From Ypsolopha sequella (lineage: Eukaryota; Arthropoda; Insecta; Lepidoptera; Ypsolophidae): DNA of 64,000 nucleotides. Below the pieces are notes generated by a model that saw only the letters and a list, made by a program, of their open reading frames with translations, was not told where the DNA came from and did not search any database. The DNA is taken from NCBI GenBank assembly GCA_934047225.1, contig OW203990.1, positions 24,531,045-24,595,044 on the forward strand, read 5' to 3'. This document shows positions 41,842 through 54,470 of the stretch, piece after piece (position 1 is the stretch's first letter; the number at the start of each line of letters is the position of its first letter). A program made the position numbers and the translations under genes.

Positions 41842-43004
41842 CACATGAATAATGTTATATAAAACCTAGTTTGTTTGTATCGACTTTTTAATACGGTGGT
41901 GGCGTCGATGTGAATATTTCTTCGTTTTAATTTGTTAATGCTAAATTTAAAACAGTTGTGTTTTAGGTAAAATTTTAGATTTATTTACTACATACATCAT
42001 TTACACTTAATCATCCGTTTTGAAAATCTACAAGTCATACATGTTCATATTTTTGGTTTGAACATTGAAGTAATCTTGTTCGTGTTAAATTTGCGAGTAT
42101 TTAAACTTCTTTATTATTTAGATAAAAATCTTTGATTTACTAATTAACTATGTTTTGGGATTAATTTAAACTAACACTTACATACATAGATATAGAAGTT
42201 TTGTAGCTATGTAGGGTTCATTATTTTTTTTTTATAATGAGAATAAATATTATTTTCTTTCAACGTCTCTTATTATTTTTGACTTGGCATTTATTACAGA
42301 AAAATATTCATTTATTTTTTATTTTTATTTATTTATTTATTTTCTAATAACTAAACCGTATTATGACAGGTTAACCTAAAGCAATATTGTTAAAAATTAA
42401 AAAAGAATCAGAATCTAATATGAGTATATGAAAGTGATTTTTTATGTATCGGCAAGCCTCTATTGCTATCTCTGTTACTGGCAAATACTGGTCATCTGTT
42501 TGCACTTTTAAAACATTTGCATTTATATAAGGATATAGTATATAGGGATCTCGAAAACATACTGTTAAATGTCTTATTTTGAGATGACACATATACTTAC
42601 ATCAGAAACTACCAGTACTTGGAATTAATCTAAAACATTAAACTTCAGTTGTGCGATGTAGACTTCATACAAATTCAAGCCTTGGTTGTACATTTACCTA
42701 TATAGTATAACGATACGGGATTCTAACTATTTGTATGTTCGCCTATATAAGCTTAATACTCACACTCAACTGATTTTGATGTGATCGCTCAAGAATTTTA
42801 TGAGAAGATCTTTTTGATTGATTGTTCAGATTTGTGCCGAAATCAGAAGAACAACTATAACGCCGAAAATATAGCTTGCAGCTAATGCCAACGTAATAAT
42901 AACAACGTATACAAAAAAGTACTACATATATGTTAAAAACTAATTTTTATGATATATAGGTCAGCTTTAGGATAATTATAAGAATTAATATTAATAGTTT
43001 TAAC
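41842..43004. other. No recognised gene
   Basis: Long AT-rich 3' flank. GAATAAATATT at about 42241 may serve as polyadenylation signal for exon 13. Confidence 0.45.
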
Positions 43005-43385
43005 ATGCTTCCATCCATCAGCCTAGTTCGTCCACTGCTGGACATAAGCCTTTCCAGGTCTTTGCCACTCCTGGCGGTCATCCTGGAAGAATTGCCCATA
43101 CTCACACACGCTGGGCAGGTGGGTTGGTGAGCGCGGTGCCGGAACCCTCGCACCAGTGACGCCGCTGCCCGTCACCAGTATGTTGTATATAAGGCCCGGC
43201 TATTAGAGATGGATATACCGCCATCCATCGGTCCCAGGCATGGTGGGCCTCCTGGTTTTTTGCCTGTGAGCTGTCGTCTACTCTCCCCCGAATTACTTCG
43301 AGGAGGTCTCCAAGTAAGATGGTGGTACCTCCACAGCCGAGCCCGGCATTAGCTCTACCAACTACTATGACATGCTTAAAGATGC
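43005..43385 (-). mobile_element. RTE-tailed non-autonomous retroposon, minus strand
   Basis: CATCCATCAGCCTAGTTCGT at the left and GCCGAGCCCGGCATTAGCTC at the right. It is closely similar to 17655-18010. Confidence 0.85.
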
Positions 43386-43587
43386 ATTCTTAATGAATTT
43401 AGATAATGCACATAGGAATCTTCGCCACTATTCGGCGAAGATCGTATTTCCTTACGCTTTCTATACAATCCATAAAAGATAATGCACGTCCGGTCGGTTG
43501 GCTTTAGATTTATATGCGCATTATGTCTGTCACAGATCTGTACACCAGTAGATAGTACCTACACTCCACAAAACTTTCCCATTTCAG

Positions 43588-43826
43588 AGACAGTTTACGC
43601 AACCTCCGAGAACGGGAACAAGCTAGTTGTCTACCGCCGGTTCGCCTATATGAAGTCCATCAAAATTGAAAATGGGTATAAATGGCCTTGTTGGATGCAA
43701 GGGGGCAAGAAGTGCACCGCCTACGTCATCAGTGACCGGCGTGACGTCATAAGTGAGGTCATCGGGAAGCACAACCACGATCCTCCGCGATACAATTTTC
43801 AGTCGCTGCGACAAACCTTGCCTTAA
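43588..43826 (+). CDS. FLYWCH finger terminal exon 14
   Basis: The acceptor is AACTTTCCCATTTCAG (AG at 43586-43587), entry AG, then 78 codons to TAA. The frame reads TVYATSENGNKLVVYRRFAY, MKSIKIENGYKWPCWMQGG, second Cys (spacing seven), TAYVISDRRDVISEVIGK (18) and HNHDPPRYNFQSLRQTLP. It is GC-richer than exons 4-10 and more diverged, like exons 11-13. Confidence 0.87.
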
Positions 43827-44186
43827 TCATATTTAAGTTTTGTCTGTTTAAATTGCTTTGATAGTGTTTTCATGTTAAGGTTAAACACTAGTGCCTGATT
43901 CTAAGTTTCCTGTCAATAGATGGCGCTGCGGTACTATAATTACTATAATTTGGTTTTTGTATTTAAAAATAGTAAACAAACAAAATATTTTGCTCCGTTG
44001 TATGATGCGACAGTTTTAATGTGTTAATTATTTTATAAAGGCAGAATTGTGTCATTTTCTGTTGTATGTTTCTACATCGGGCCCAAACAATCTTAAAATT
44101 TGCTGTTTTGTCGTAGCTATGCACGCACACATACACAATGAAATTATATATAAAGTAATTCTTAATTTCAAGGCGCCGTGTAGAGA
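43827..44186. other. No recognised gene
   Basis: 3' flank of exon 14; AT-rich. Confidence 0.45.
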
Positions 44187-44260
44187 TTGATTGGTCTAAT
44201 GGTTACACCTGTGGAATTTCGATCTGCTCGAGCAAGGATCGATCCCACATCACTACAAAT
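44187..44260 (+). mobile_element. tRNA-like SINE head
   Basis: A box TGGTCTAATGG and B box GGATCGATCCC, 35-40 bp apart. The flanks show no acceptor stem, so it is a SINE or pseudo-tRNA rather than a tRNA gene. Confidence 0.6.
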
Positions 44261-44744
44261 GTTTTCTTTTTCCATTTTTGTGAAATATTTCAAAATTACC
44301 TACTTGTTTTTTTATTTGATCCATCAAAATGATTATTTTCCATCAAATTCAAGAAAATTATTCGATGATGTGACTTTCTGAAGAATCATGTAAGGTGTAC
44401 TTACAATTACATCCTTTCAAGCAAACTACTTTTAGATTGGAAAAAACATTGAATTATTTGAGAAACCCGCGAATTGAGAGAGATGATGTACCAAACTTTT
44501 TTTTTTTTATTCATAATATTTACAGGTAATAAACAAATTATTTTACATAAATAATGCTGTTGATATATATGCAATGATATAAGCATAACAAGAGTATAAT
44601 CACATTTTTATCCATTATAAAATCATACAAAAATAAAAAAGCTCTAATGAAGCTCTAATAAATTTTACAAACGAATGCTGCAATTTTTTAAAAAATGCTA
44701 AATAAACTAGCGCCATCTGTTAGAACCTATCATAACTTCGTCGT

Positions 44745-44945
44745 AACTGGGACGACTCCATCTCGCTAAATAAGGTGACTGATTGATATTTGAGTAGCCA
44801 AATTCATACTGGAGACTCTCGGGGTTGTTCTTGAACAACATAAACATAACATAATGCACTCTAATTTTCATAATACAATGCGTAAAAGTACATAGACCGG
44901 ATTGTAAGTAATCAGTATTACGGATCAATAACATATGCGAAATTT
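44745..44945. mobile_element. Diverged half of the GGTGACTTT foldback MITE
   Basis: AAGGTGACTGATTGATATTT, CCAAATTCATACTGGAGACT, then GTAATCAGTATTACGGATCA. Confidence 0.6.
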
Positions 44946-45099
44946 AAAAAAAAAGTTCGTGGCGGTATCTAGGGGCAGAAAGAACGCTGTCCTCTCAGTC
45001 TTACTTCAGATCAATAATCCGTCCAAGACAATTAGACAAATGGGCCAACTAATAATCGCCTCTGTCAAAAGGTAATAAAGTCTTCGCCATTCGTCTAAT

Positions 45100-45505
45100 T
45101 AGTTTAGACGTTAGTAGATTCAATCCCTGGTCGGGCGACATATATGTATGTGCATAGTATTTGTTCTTACTTACCACTTGCTGAACGGTGAAGGAAAACA
45201 CTGTGAGGTAAACCGGCATGCCCTCAAACATGTGTTTTTGTCCCCGAAATACGGCAATATCTTTAAACTGCCCAAGCTAATGAGACGAATAGACTTTATT
45301 GCCTTGTTACAGAGGTGATTATTGGTTGGCCAGTTCATCTAATTGTTTTGGAGTTTATGTGTCTATCTATATACTTAAAAGTATAAAATAATGTTCGATG
45401 AAATGCGGGTATACCGAGTGTGTTCTGTGATTTGCAATTCATAGTTCATACTCGGGAACACCTCTGACACCCCCTCGGGGATTCATGTCGTGACGATATG
45501 TTGTT
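45100..45505 (+). mobile_element. SINE copy 3, interrupted
   Basis: B box GATTCAATCCC, then the body with GTTCATACTCGGGAACACCT and CATGTCGTGACGATATGTTG. A middle part carries AAACTGCCCAAGCTAATGAG, which looks inserted. Confidence 0.7.
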
Positions 45506-46319
45506 GTTGTATAAATCGCATGATAAATCGCTGAAGTTACCGGGTCTTCATTATGAATTTGCCTGTATAATAAGGTGAATAGGTGACTTTGTTTTATATG
45601 ACCAAATGCATACTGGAGACTTTATAAGTGATCAGATCAGTAACAAGGTTCGATTACTTACCCTACTTTCTGTGAAATACAGAAAATACAATTTAGGCTT
45701 TCTATACTGAGTCGGGGACTCGGGACTCGGGGTAGACCATGAATTTGTATAGGAAAACAAAAAATATTTTTCGTATTTCGTAAAACGGGTCATTGAACCT
45801 TGATCTTGACGACTTATCGTGTCTCCAACAGCGATATGAATAAAAAAAATATTTATGATAGGTACTTTACATCACTGGTCTCCAATATGAATTTGGTCAT
45901 ATAAATCATAGTTACTTTATTTATAATATAAAATAATATATAAATTAATACTCGAGGCTTGGTAAGTAAGTAATCAGTATGACGAATTTCGAAAAATTCG
46001 TCCCGTGCTGAAAGATAGTAACTAACTACCTACCTACTTACTTACTAGCCAAAATGTGGTACCTAAAACCTTTGAATCGGAAACAAAAACGAACAAACGT
46101 AGCGAAAGTGTACGAAGTTAGTGTTGCCATACTCATACTCATTTATTGGTAAAAAACAAACTTATTAATCGAAAAACTTATTAATCTGACTGACCTAAAA
46201 ATTCTGTACCATAGAAACAATATTTATACGAGTAAATAACTATGAAATCTATCAAGATTAGCGATTATTTTTAACAAAAAAACTGAAAATAATGTTGAAA
46301 ATTCTACATTTAGGTACAA
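45506..46319. other. Repeat-like, no gene
   Basis: Contains short diverged pieces of the GGTGACTTT MITE (45575-45665 and 45885-45905). Confidence 0.45.
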
Positions 46320-46690
46320 AAAGGATAATTAAAGTCCCTACCTCTATGAAGCGTCCGAATCTCTTCCAAAACTTTTAGCGCTAAATAAAAAATCCTCCGT
46401 ACAAACTCGTTTCTCCGTACATAACTGGTCCAATCTGTTTTCTGTAAATGTTCCTAAATCCCTACAAGTACATATAAATCTATGTTTATGGCAACACAGA
46501 GTCGTCGCCGACCGCGCGTGCCGTCCCTTTGATATTTGCCGACATTGCTCAATAATGGCGGCTTGAATGAAAGACGATTGTCCCTGCTGCATGTAACCAG
46601 GCTCACCGCTACCTATTTGAACACCCGTGTGGATACCGATTTGCCGCCCTGTTTATCTGCGAATACCCTTCTCCCTGTTACGATATAGGT
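46320..46690. other. Less AT-rich, apparently single-copy island
   Basis: It holds GTCGTCGCCGACCGCGCGTG and several CpG steps. An 82-codon minus ORF (46344-46592) matches no family. The island has none of the repeat families seen elsewhere. It could be a promoter region, but no TATA or initiator is convincing. Confidence 0.35.
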
Positions 46691-47456
46691 ACCTAGGATA
46701 TAAATGCGAAATAAAGCGTGATAAGTAAGTATTTATCCTGATGAGAGAATAGGTATCTAGTGAACGTTATTTTCAGCTAGGAACGAAAAGCGTTCGTTTA
46801 GGACGCAAGAAGCCGGAAGTTCTAATCTCCGAGGACAACGTCACTTTTTGTGTTTTTTTTATTTTATTTTATTTATTCATAAAATAAAGCCAAAGCCGAA
46901 AATGGGGAAGAGTTGAATAAACGTGGGCGGAGCTACGGGCAAAAGGCTAGTGATAAAATAAAATATAAATCACAATAATAGATTATTTTGCAAAGATTGC
47001 AGGAAAAATGTAGCGGTAAAGAAATTCACAAAAAACATTTTTTCTTTTATTACCTATATTTTTTATTATTATTTAAAAACTTAGCCGCGGTTTTTTTTCT
47101 TTTGTAAATATAATTGGTAGGTATGTACTTGCAATCAATTATTTTTTTTGTCTTCATAATCAGTTACTAGCAAAACTTTAACTACCTACCTACTATTTTC
47201 AATACGGAACCCTAGGTACACGATTCTGACCTGCACATGACCGTTTTTTTAAGGTTCATTATTTCATCACGAAAAACTGAACCCTTATATGTAAAATCAC
47301 TTTGTTGTTCATCTGTCGGTTTTTAATTAGGCACGAACAGCGCCTGGGCACGAAGGAATTTATTTTGGCACAAGTGAAGGAATAAATCCAATAAATAATT
47401 TTTATTTATATTTACAATTCTGGAATCAATAATAATAGACAAAACAAAAACAAAAT
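46691..47456. other. No recognised gene
   Basis: AT-rich, with a short GTGGGCGGAGCTACGGGCAA repeat end at 46924. Confidence 0.45.
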
Positions 47457-47532
47457 AAATACATGTGACAGGAATCGAACTCTGAACCTTATGATTTGTA
47501 GTCAGACAGTATATCACTTATGCTATTGAAGT
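47457..47532 (-). mobile_element. tRNA-like SINE head, minus strand
   Basis: On the minus strand an A box (TAGCATAAGTG) and B box (GTTCGATTCC) lie at tRNA spacing around ACTACAAATCATAAGGTTCA. No complete acceptor stem was found. Confidence 0.6.
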
Positions 47533-49120
47533 ATTTTTTATTGGCGTGAAATTTAAGTACAATTTAGTACGCAATCTAATCATGCGAAACCGCCATGTAG
47601 TTAAACCGCACACACGTAAAGCATATTCACACACATTTAACAGTTTTATAGTATGACATCCACAACTACACACGTAAAATGATGGACATTTAACTGAACT
47701 TTAAAAGCTAAAATAACCCAATTATTGTTGTAAAATATAACTTTTATTTAAATTCGCGACATTCTTGTATTAAAATGTAATAAAATACAGTGATAAATAC
47801 AAGCTAAAATTTGTACTTCAGCTGATCTTGGTTAATTAATTTTGTATGGAAATTGGCACTACCGTTTAACCTTAAAAATAAAAAAAAACATAATAATAAC
47901 AATAATGTTATAATTATTTGAAAATAAAAATTGTGATTGTCCTAGTTTTTGAAAACGTGCCAGTTTAGATGTATGAAAAGCGTTACTGTTGATTAAGAAA
48001 ATATAAAATATATGTTTATACTTGACTTATGGTTGAAATTACTTGTTAAGAGGCGTCGTAACGCGCAAACCTCCATACAAACGCTGTCAACACATTGTGG
48101 GGTGTCTATGGAATTTTATTATAATATTTTAGGCTGAGCCCATTAACATTATCTAGATCTATGTTTAAGTCGAACTTAAAATCGTGAAATTTGAGTTATA
48201 TCTTAACAACAAAACCCTAAAATACGTAAATTTTACGGTTTTTTTTACCAAACGTGTAGCCGAATGTGCTTTTATTGTTTTAGATAAAATGAAAAAATCA
48301 ATACGAGTCAAACATCGAACACGTCGCGGATGGAAAGACAAAAAAACATAAAGTGATTCCGTATGTGATGTTTAAAAAAATTGACTTTGCAGTCACGTAA
48401 ATGTAAATTTTCTTACATTTTATACCAACACTGGTTTTAACAGCGCATTACAACAATCACAAACAATCTCAGGATAATTGTAGCACAACAAATAAAGTTG
48501 CTAATATTTTGAAACAATACTGAATAACTTAATAGTTTTTAGGGTTCCGTTGTACTTAAAAGGTACAAAAGGAACCTTTATGGTGAGACTCCGTTGTCCG
48601 TCCTTGTATGTATTATAGGGCCCCTTTTCTCCGAAACTGCTAGACCGAAAAATATGAAAAAATGTTGATTATACATCATAACTGGTCAATTACAGGAAAA
48701 CTATAGCAATTTAAAAAAGTTGAGCTAAAATAATAAATATAAAAAAAAGTAAAAATATTTATTTGCATCTATTTCGAGAAATCCTTGAGAAGTCCCCCCC
48801 CTTATCTTCAAAACTGGTGGACCAAAAAATATTTAAAAAACCCAGGGCAATATGTGTTAACGTAAAGATTACAGGAAACATAAAGCGGTTGAGAAATCTA
48901 AAAAAAATACAAAATTTTATTTTTATTTTTATTTATTTATTTCCCAACTTACACCTACCATTACAGGAATGCAACCTAATGCGATAGGATGTGTTTGACT
49001 TATTTTATCTTACAAATCTACAAAATAACACTATTAACTACATATTCCATCAAACTTACTAAACCTACTTATCTTAACCTCTACTTATGTTTATAACGCT
49101 ATTTTAGTGAATTCACTTAG
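47533..49120. other. No recognised gene
   Basis: AT-rich; includes a piece of the AGGGTTCCGT repeat family (48540-48960). Confidence 0.45.
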
Positions 49121-49129
49121 AGCACAATT

Positions 49130-49345
49130 AAAAAGATCTATGCGATAGAATTGAGAATGGTAAACGCGCGCGTCAGCGGCGCCTCCGCCATCAGTGCGGT
49201 GCGTGCGCGTGGTACGAGCAGCAAGGGCGGCTGGCGGCGCCGCCACATGTACCATCGAGGAAATTGCCACTGACTTGGTTTTCGCTCCTATACCATTGCA
49301 ATACGGGCGAAAAGCAGGCCAGCGGCAATTTCTTCGATAGTACCT
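49130..49345. repeat. GC-rich block with long hairpin
   Basis: GTACCATCGAGGAAATTGCC (49251) pairs with GGCAATTTCTTCGATAGTAC (about 49324), and TTTTCGCTCCTATA with TACGGGCGAAAA inside. GCGCGCGTCAGCGGCGCCTC lies just upstream. Confidence 0.6.
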
Positions 49346-49446
49346 ATGTATCATCCACAATACGAAACCCTACGTACTAGTCTGACTCGCACTTGGAAAG
49401 TTTTTATTATAATAGATTTAACCATTTCAGTATGTGCTTAAAGTAG

Positions 49447-49748
49447 CACATATCTTAAAAATTCCTCTTTTGTTTAAAGAAAAACACCCAGTCGAAGTGG
49501 AATCCCAGCATGGAAAGACATTGTTGTTGTACAAAAGCTATTCTTATTTCAAGAGTTATAAGAGTGCTGCTGGATTCAGATGGCGTTGCTCTTCACACGT
49601 CACCAGGGGCTGCAAAGGCGTTATCGTTACGACTACAGATCACAAACTTGTTAAAGTAGTAGGTGAACATGATCATGAACAAAGGCGTTTCTATGTTGAA
49701 CTTAAAACTGGCAAAGTCAAGTTTAGTAAACCCTTCTATTCCAAGTAA
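49447..49748 (+). CDS. FLYWCH finger terminal exon 15
   Basis: Two acceptors compete. ACCATTTCAG (AG at 49429-49430) entered in phase 1 would hit TAA after two codons. GCTTAAAGTAG (AG at 49445-49446) gives entry CA and 99 codons to TAA. The frame reads HILKIPLLFKEKHPVEVESQ, HGKTLLLYKSYSYFKSYKSA, then FRWRCSSHVTRG, second Cys (spacing seven), 18 residues, HDHEQRRFYVELK and a basic tail TGKVKFSKPFYSK. It is the paralogue of exon 16. Confidence 0.82.
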
Positions 49749-50640
49749 CTTTTAAGGTTTTAGAAAGGTACTGAAAAGGTTCTAATACCTTTGTATGGAA
49801 ATCAGCTCATAAGTCTTTGTAGTCTCAATTACTTTATATTAACGTTATATTAACCTCCTGAGTGCAAAAAGGGCCCACGTTGTAGAACCTTTCTGAGAGC
49901 TACAGCAAAACCTGTAGCTCTTCTAACTACTTACTCAAAACCCAAATATAACCTTCACAACCTTAATTTAACGTTAATATAACCATACAATACAACTAAT
50001 AGGTTCTACATTAGTCTTGGATGTAACTCTATGACAACTTAAAACCTTTTTGATAGAAATGAATAACGCTTTTCCAGGACTTTCGGGTTTTAAAATGTTT
50101 CTGTTTAAGATTGTTTGTACGCAGAAACACTAATGGTGGGTTTAAATGACTTATTTAGAATGGCGCCATTCCCTGTCATTATACCAAGTTTCAAAATGGC
50201 TAGATATGTAAGTGTTGTATTCTTAAAAAATAGTTAGTAGCATGTTAAAGTCAGATAAAATGCAAAACATAGTGCGATTGGTACATTATCGTGGAACTTT
50301 AGGATAATAGTGCTATATGCCAGACGGGCCTTTCGTAATTGCAAATTTTCAGGACATTTTAAATAAAAAAAAAATGAAAAAATAAGGTGTTTGTTGGTTT
50401 GTCGCTTTAGAAATAAAAGTTATACTCATATATAAAACGTATATTTAAAATTGTATAGAACATGTTATTTAATTTTGCTTCGTTGTATTAAAATGTTATT
50501 TTCAGTTCGTTTTTTATTTTATTTTAGTGAATAAATATGGCTGACGTTAGGAAATTACTAGAAAGCATTCAAGTTAACCTTTTCAGAACTATAACAGCTC
50601 AAAAATCTTAATTTTTGCCATAGTAAGAGCTAAAGGTAAT
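49749..50640. other. No recognised gene
   Basis: AT-rich. Repeated short AAGGTTTTAGAAAGGTACTG-like words resemble those around 55980-56350. Confidence 0.4.
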
Positions 50641-50830
50641 TTCGCGGAGCTATATAAAACCAAAAGGCTGTTTTCACAGCTTTTAGGTTATCGTCAGGAG
50701 TAATTCAATACTCGCCAGTCGCGACCACAACCATTAAGCAAAATCAAGTGTTCAAGTGTTCATCACAAGTGATATCAAGCAGCTACAGGCTGCTCCTTGA
50801 GTGCAAATAAGTTACTATTTATTTTTTCAA
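50641..50830 (+). promoter_or_regulatory. Possible promoter-like stretch
   Basis: TATATAAAA at 50651-50659, then TCGTCAGGAG (50691) and GTTCAAGTGTTCATCACAAG (50750), as in insect TATA promoters with short 5' leaders. No start codon with a long ORF follows, so it may be a relic. Confidence 0.25.
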
Positions 50831-51840
50831 TTATGTACTTGTCTAACTTATGTTTTACCTTTACTACTGAATACATTTAAATTTAGCCTTAAGTAGTCCT
50901 TAACAGTGACCAGACTACCTATCTTGAAAAAAACGGACAAGTGCGAGTTGGACTCGCCCGTCGAGGGATCCGTACAAATTTGTATATAAAAGAATACCCT
51001 GACTGACTGACTGACTGATTGACTGACTGATCTATCTCCACTCGTACGTGCCCTGTCATCACTCAACACACTGTTGTCCTCAGCACCAGAGTGTGATTTA
51101 TTTGCTGATAGATTGATGACTGTGATTGAGAAATGCCTGAAGTTCTGCGAGCGTGATGAATGACAGGAATGTCCCTATTGATAATTTAAAATTGATGTTT
51201 TATATTTGATTGTATTTTTTTGATTTTAATTTTAGTTTTAATTTATTAATTTTGATTTTAATTTTTAACATTAATATTATAATTGTATAACGTATTAGTA
51301 AATATACTGTAATGTTATACATTTTAAATAAATAAATAATAATAATAATAATCAACGCCAAGACCAAACAGCTAAACCTAGGAACATGAAATTTGCACCG
51401 TAGGTTCCTTTTATTGCGTAAACATCCGCTAAGAAAGGATTTTTTGAAAATCAATTCATAATGAAATGGGGTAGAAACTTGTTTGGAAAATCATAATCCG
51501 TGGGAGTATCAACATATACTGAAGAGTCAACATACTTCGCATAAATACTCTTTTTAATAAATTATGAGAAACCTGTAAGAGGGTTTTACAAAACTCATCC
51601 CCCGAGGGGGTAAAATAGCGTGTTGAGTTATATGTCGAAAATTGCATCCCTTGAGTGTATCTACTTAAAACTTTGCTTAAATATTCCTTCCTTAAAACGT
51701 ATAATGTGATACATGTAGGAAAGTTTTCAAAAATTATCCATCCCCTAATGGGGATGAAATGGGTTAAAAACTTTGATATGGAAAATCACAAACCCTGGGC
51801 ATATATAAACTTATATATTATGTATAACTTATATACATAT
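50831..51840. other. No recognised gene
   Basis: A GACT-type microsatellite (50998-51030) and AT-rich sequence. Confidence 0.45.
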
Positions 51841-52870
51841 ACTGGGTGGAAAAAATGTAAGGGCTCTGGAGGGGAAATACCTTAAATCCTTTAGTTAGCT
51901 CATTTTACTCAAAGGAAACATTCCTCTATTTTTTAAAAGAAACGAAACTGCATTGAAAGATCTTCTAAAATTTGCTTGTCTCACCTAGGAACTGAACCAA
52001 CTAAAAATTGAAAAAATAAACCCTCGCTATTTCATTATACGAATCGGTAGGATTATTTTTCAGGATAAAATTTGTCTAATAAACATTTGGTATTTATTAC
52101 ACTCATCTGTTGTACGAGATACCCATGAAATAGAATATTTATTACAAGTTCTTTTATTAACAATAGCTAGTACTGTTCACTTGTACAGTAATAATGATGA
52201 AAGCAACGGAATGAAAGCAAAACAAAACAAAATTTGAAATTCGAACGAATATTTTTATCGATTTTAAAAATATTGAAAGTTATCGTTCGAACTTCAAATT
52301 TGTTGCTCCGCGTTGCAAAAAAAAATACGTTCCCTTTTTAAATTTTTCGTCAGTACGCCTAGTGCAAGAAGGAATTGTGCCGTGCAAAGATGTATTATTA
52401 CCATTTAACGATTTTCTTATTGAAGTATTCAACAAGGTACTTAAGATAAATAACATTAGCAAGCTTGAACTTCATACGATGTCTTTGGATGTAAGAGAGA
52501 TAAGAAAATTATAACGTGTCATTTACTTGTTACAAATGAACAGTAATAGGTATTGTTAATAAAGAACTTGTAATAAATATTTAATTTCATGGGTATCTCG
52601 TACAACTGATGAGTATAAGACCAAATGTTTATTAGACAAATTTTATCCTGAACAATCATCCTACCGATTCGTATAATAAACTAGCGAGGGTTTGTTTTTT
52701 TAATTTTTAGTTGGTTCGATTTCCGGGTGAGACAAGCGGATTTCAGAAAATCTTTGAATGCAGTCTTGTTTCTTTTAAAAAATAAAAGAATGTTTCCTTT
52801 CAGTAAAATGAGCTAACTAAAGGATTTAAGGTAGTTCCCCTCCAGGGCCCTTACATTTTTTCCATCCTGT
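51841..52870. mobile_element. 1-kb foldback element with ~350-bp arms
   Basis: ACTGGGTGGAAAAAATGTAA and TTACATTTTTTCCATCCTGT are the ends. The arms pair through CCTCGCTATTTCATTATACG/CGTATAATAAACTAGCGAGG and CCATGAAATAGAATATTTAT/ATAAATATTTAATTTCATGG. The centre (52200-52500) holds a second dyad, TTGAAATTCGAACGAA with TTCGAACTTCAAA. Confidence 0.85.
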
Positions 52871-54202
52871 ATACACTTACTTACAACTTCGCATAAATCA
52901 TATTGAGAAAAATAAGACACGTATAAGAGGTTTTTTTTTTTTAAGAAAACCGTACGTATAACAGGATTTAGTATTGTAATTGTAATTATTGTAAATTATG
53001 AAACGCATTACATACTAAATTCACGTGGACGAAGACGCGGGCAACAGCTAGTTATAAATAATCAAGACTTTTTTTCATGATTAAATTACAAATGTATAGT
53101 TTTTAGATGTTTTCCTGTATTCGTAGTATAAGATAATACTTGCCTTTCATAGTTCTAGGTCAACGGAAAGTACCCTATACATTTTGATTCTCTTGAGAAT
53201 GTCGAAATATACGATTTTAGTGGCATTAAAAGCCGTATTTTTTTTTGCGTTAACATAAAAATTTTTTTTTTTCGCAACTTCAAGTAACGTTGATTATATG
53301 GTTTTAACTTCAATTTGATAACTTCACGCGTTCTTGAGATAAAGGGTCTGGACAGATAGACGGACAGGCGGGCAGACAGACGGACAACAAAGTGATCCTA
53401 TAAGGGTTCTGTTTTTAGGGTTCCGTACCTAAAAGGTACAAAAGAAACCTTTATGGTGAGACTCCGTTGTCCATCCGTCCGTCCGTCTGTATGTCACAGC
53501 TTCATAACTTTAGCACCGTTCAAGATAAAGACATGAAATTTGGCATATAAATAATCAATTTGCCCACATATCAGAGTGTAATAAAATTGAAAAATTTGAA
53601 ATTTTTCAAAATATTTCAAAAACAAAAGTATGAAAAATAAAAAATATTATCCTAAAAATATAATATGGGTATCAAATTGTAGATATTAAAAAGCTAATTG
53701 TAAAAATATATACTTTTACTAAATTTACTCACAAGTTTCGAAAAATTTTGAAAAAACCACAAAAATATGTATGTTCCCCCCCTTATCTCCGAAACTGGTA
53801 GACCAAAAATATGAAAACTGGCCAATTACAGAGAAACTATAGAAATTAAAAAAATTAAGCACAAATGAAAAATATAAAAAAACTAGCTTCTGCCCGCGGC
53901 TTCGCCCGCGTGACCTACAGGAAACAAATAACTTTTTTTTTTTTCAGAAACAAACATTTTAAGTACGATCACTCCCTCTGGGAATACAGGGACTCACCGA
54001 TCAAAGTTTTTCCGAAAAAATGTCAAAATCCCTATCAGTTGTCAAAAAATGTCAAATTTGAATACGGCAGCGTAATCGGCGATCCTAAATGCCCTTTGAT
54101 ACCGAGTTTCATGCAAATCAGAATACTTCCAAAGATATTTTGCTTGGATATAGATAGATAGATAAACAGACAGATAGATGGATATATTGTGGATATACAA
54201 GT
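52871..54202. other. Repeat mosaic, no gene
   Basis: Contains GACGCGGGCAACAGCTAGTT (53034), AGGGTTCCGTACCTAAAAGG (53418) with its GACAGACGGAC region, and CTAGCTTCTGCCCGCGGCTT (53883), an inverted end of the 9960 family running to about 54170. Confidence 0.6.
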
Positions 54203-54470
54203 GGACTTTTTGATCATCGTCCAAATTCATACTGGAGGCTTGGTAAGTGATCAGTATCATGGATCAATAACAATTTTGGTGAAATTCGTAAAATGAAATT
54301 TTGAATCCCCATAGTGATTCACTCGGGACTGGAAGTGAATTTCTATGGGAAGCCGAAATTTCATTTTAGGAATTTAACAAAAATTTTTATTGATCCAAGA
54401 TACTGATCACTTATCAAGCCTCCAGTATGAATTTGGACGATGATCAAAAAGTCACCTTGTATAGATAGAT
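54203..54470. mobile_element. Foldback MITE, CAAGGTGACTTTTTGATCATC family, copy 2
   Basis: ACAAGTGGACTTTTTGATCA and GATCAAAAAGTCACCTTGTA. Closely similar to 33960-34229. Confidence 0.9.

Noticed and set aside
41557..41844. Minus-strand ORF opposite exon 13
   Set aside because: It is a shadow of the FLYWCH frame. No minus-strand FLYWCH exon was found anywhere, so I see no sign of antisense array members as in Drosophila.
44187..44260. Possible tRNA gene
   Set aside because: A and B boxes are present, but the acceptor stem and anticodon arm do not fold; it is more likely a SINE head.
47457..47532. Possible minus-strand tRNA gene
   Set aside because: B box is good but no complete cloverleaf was found.
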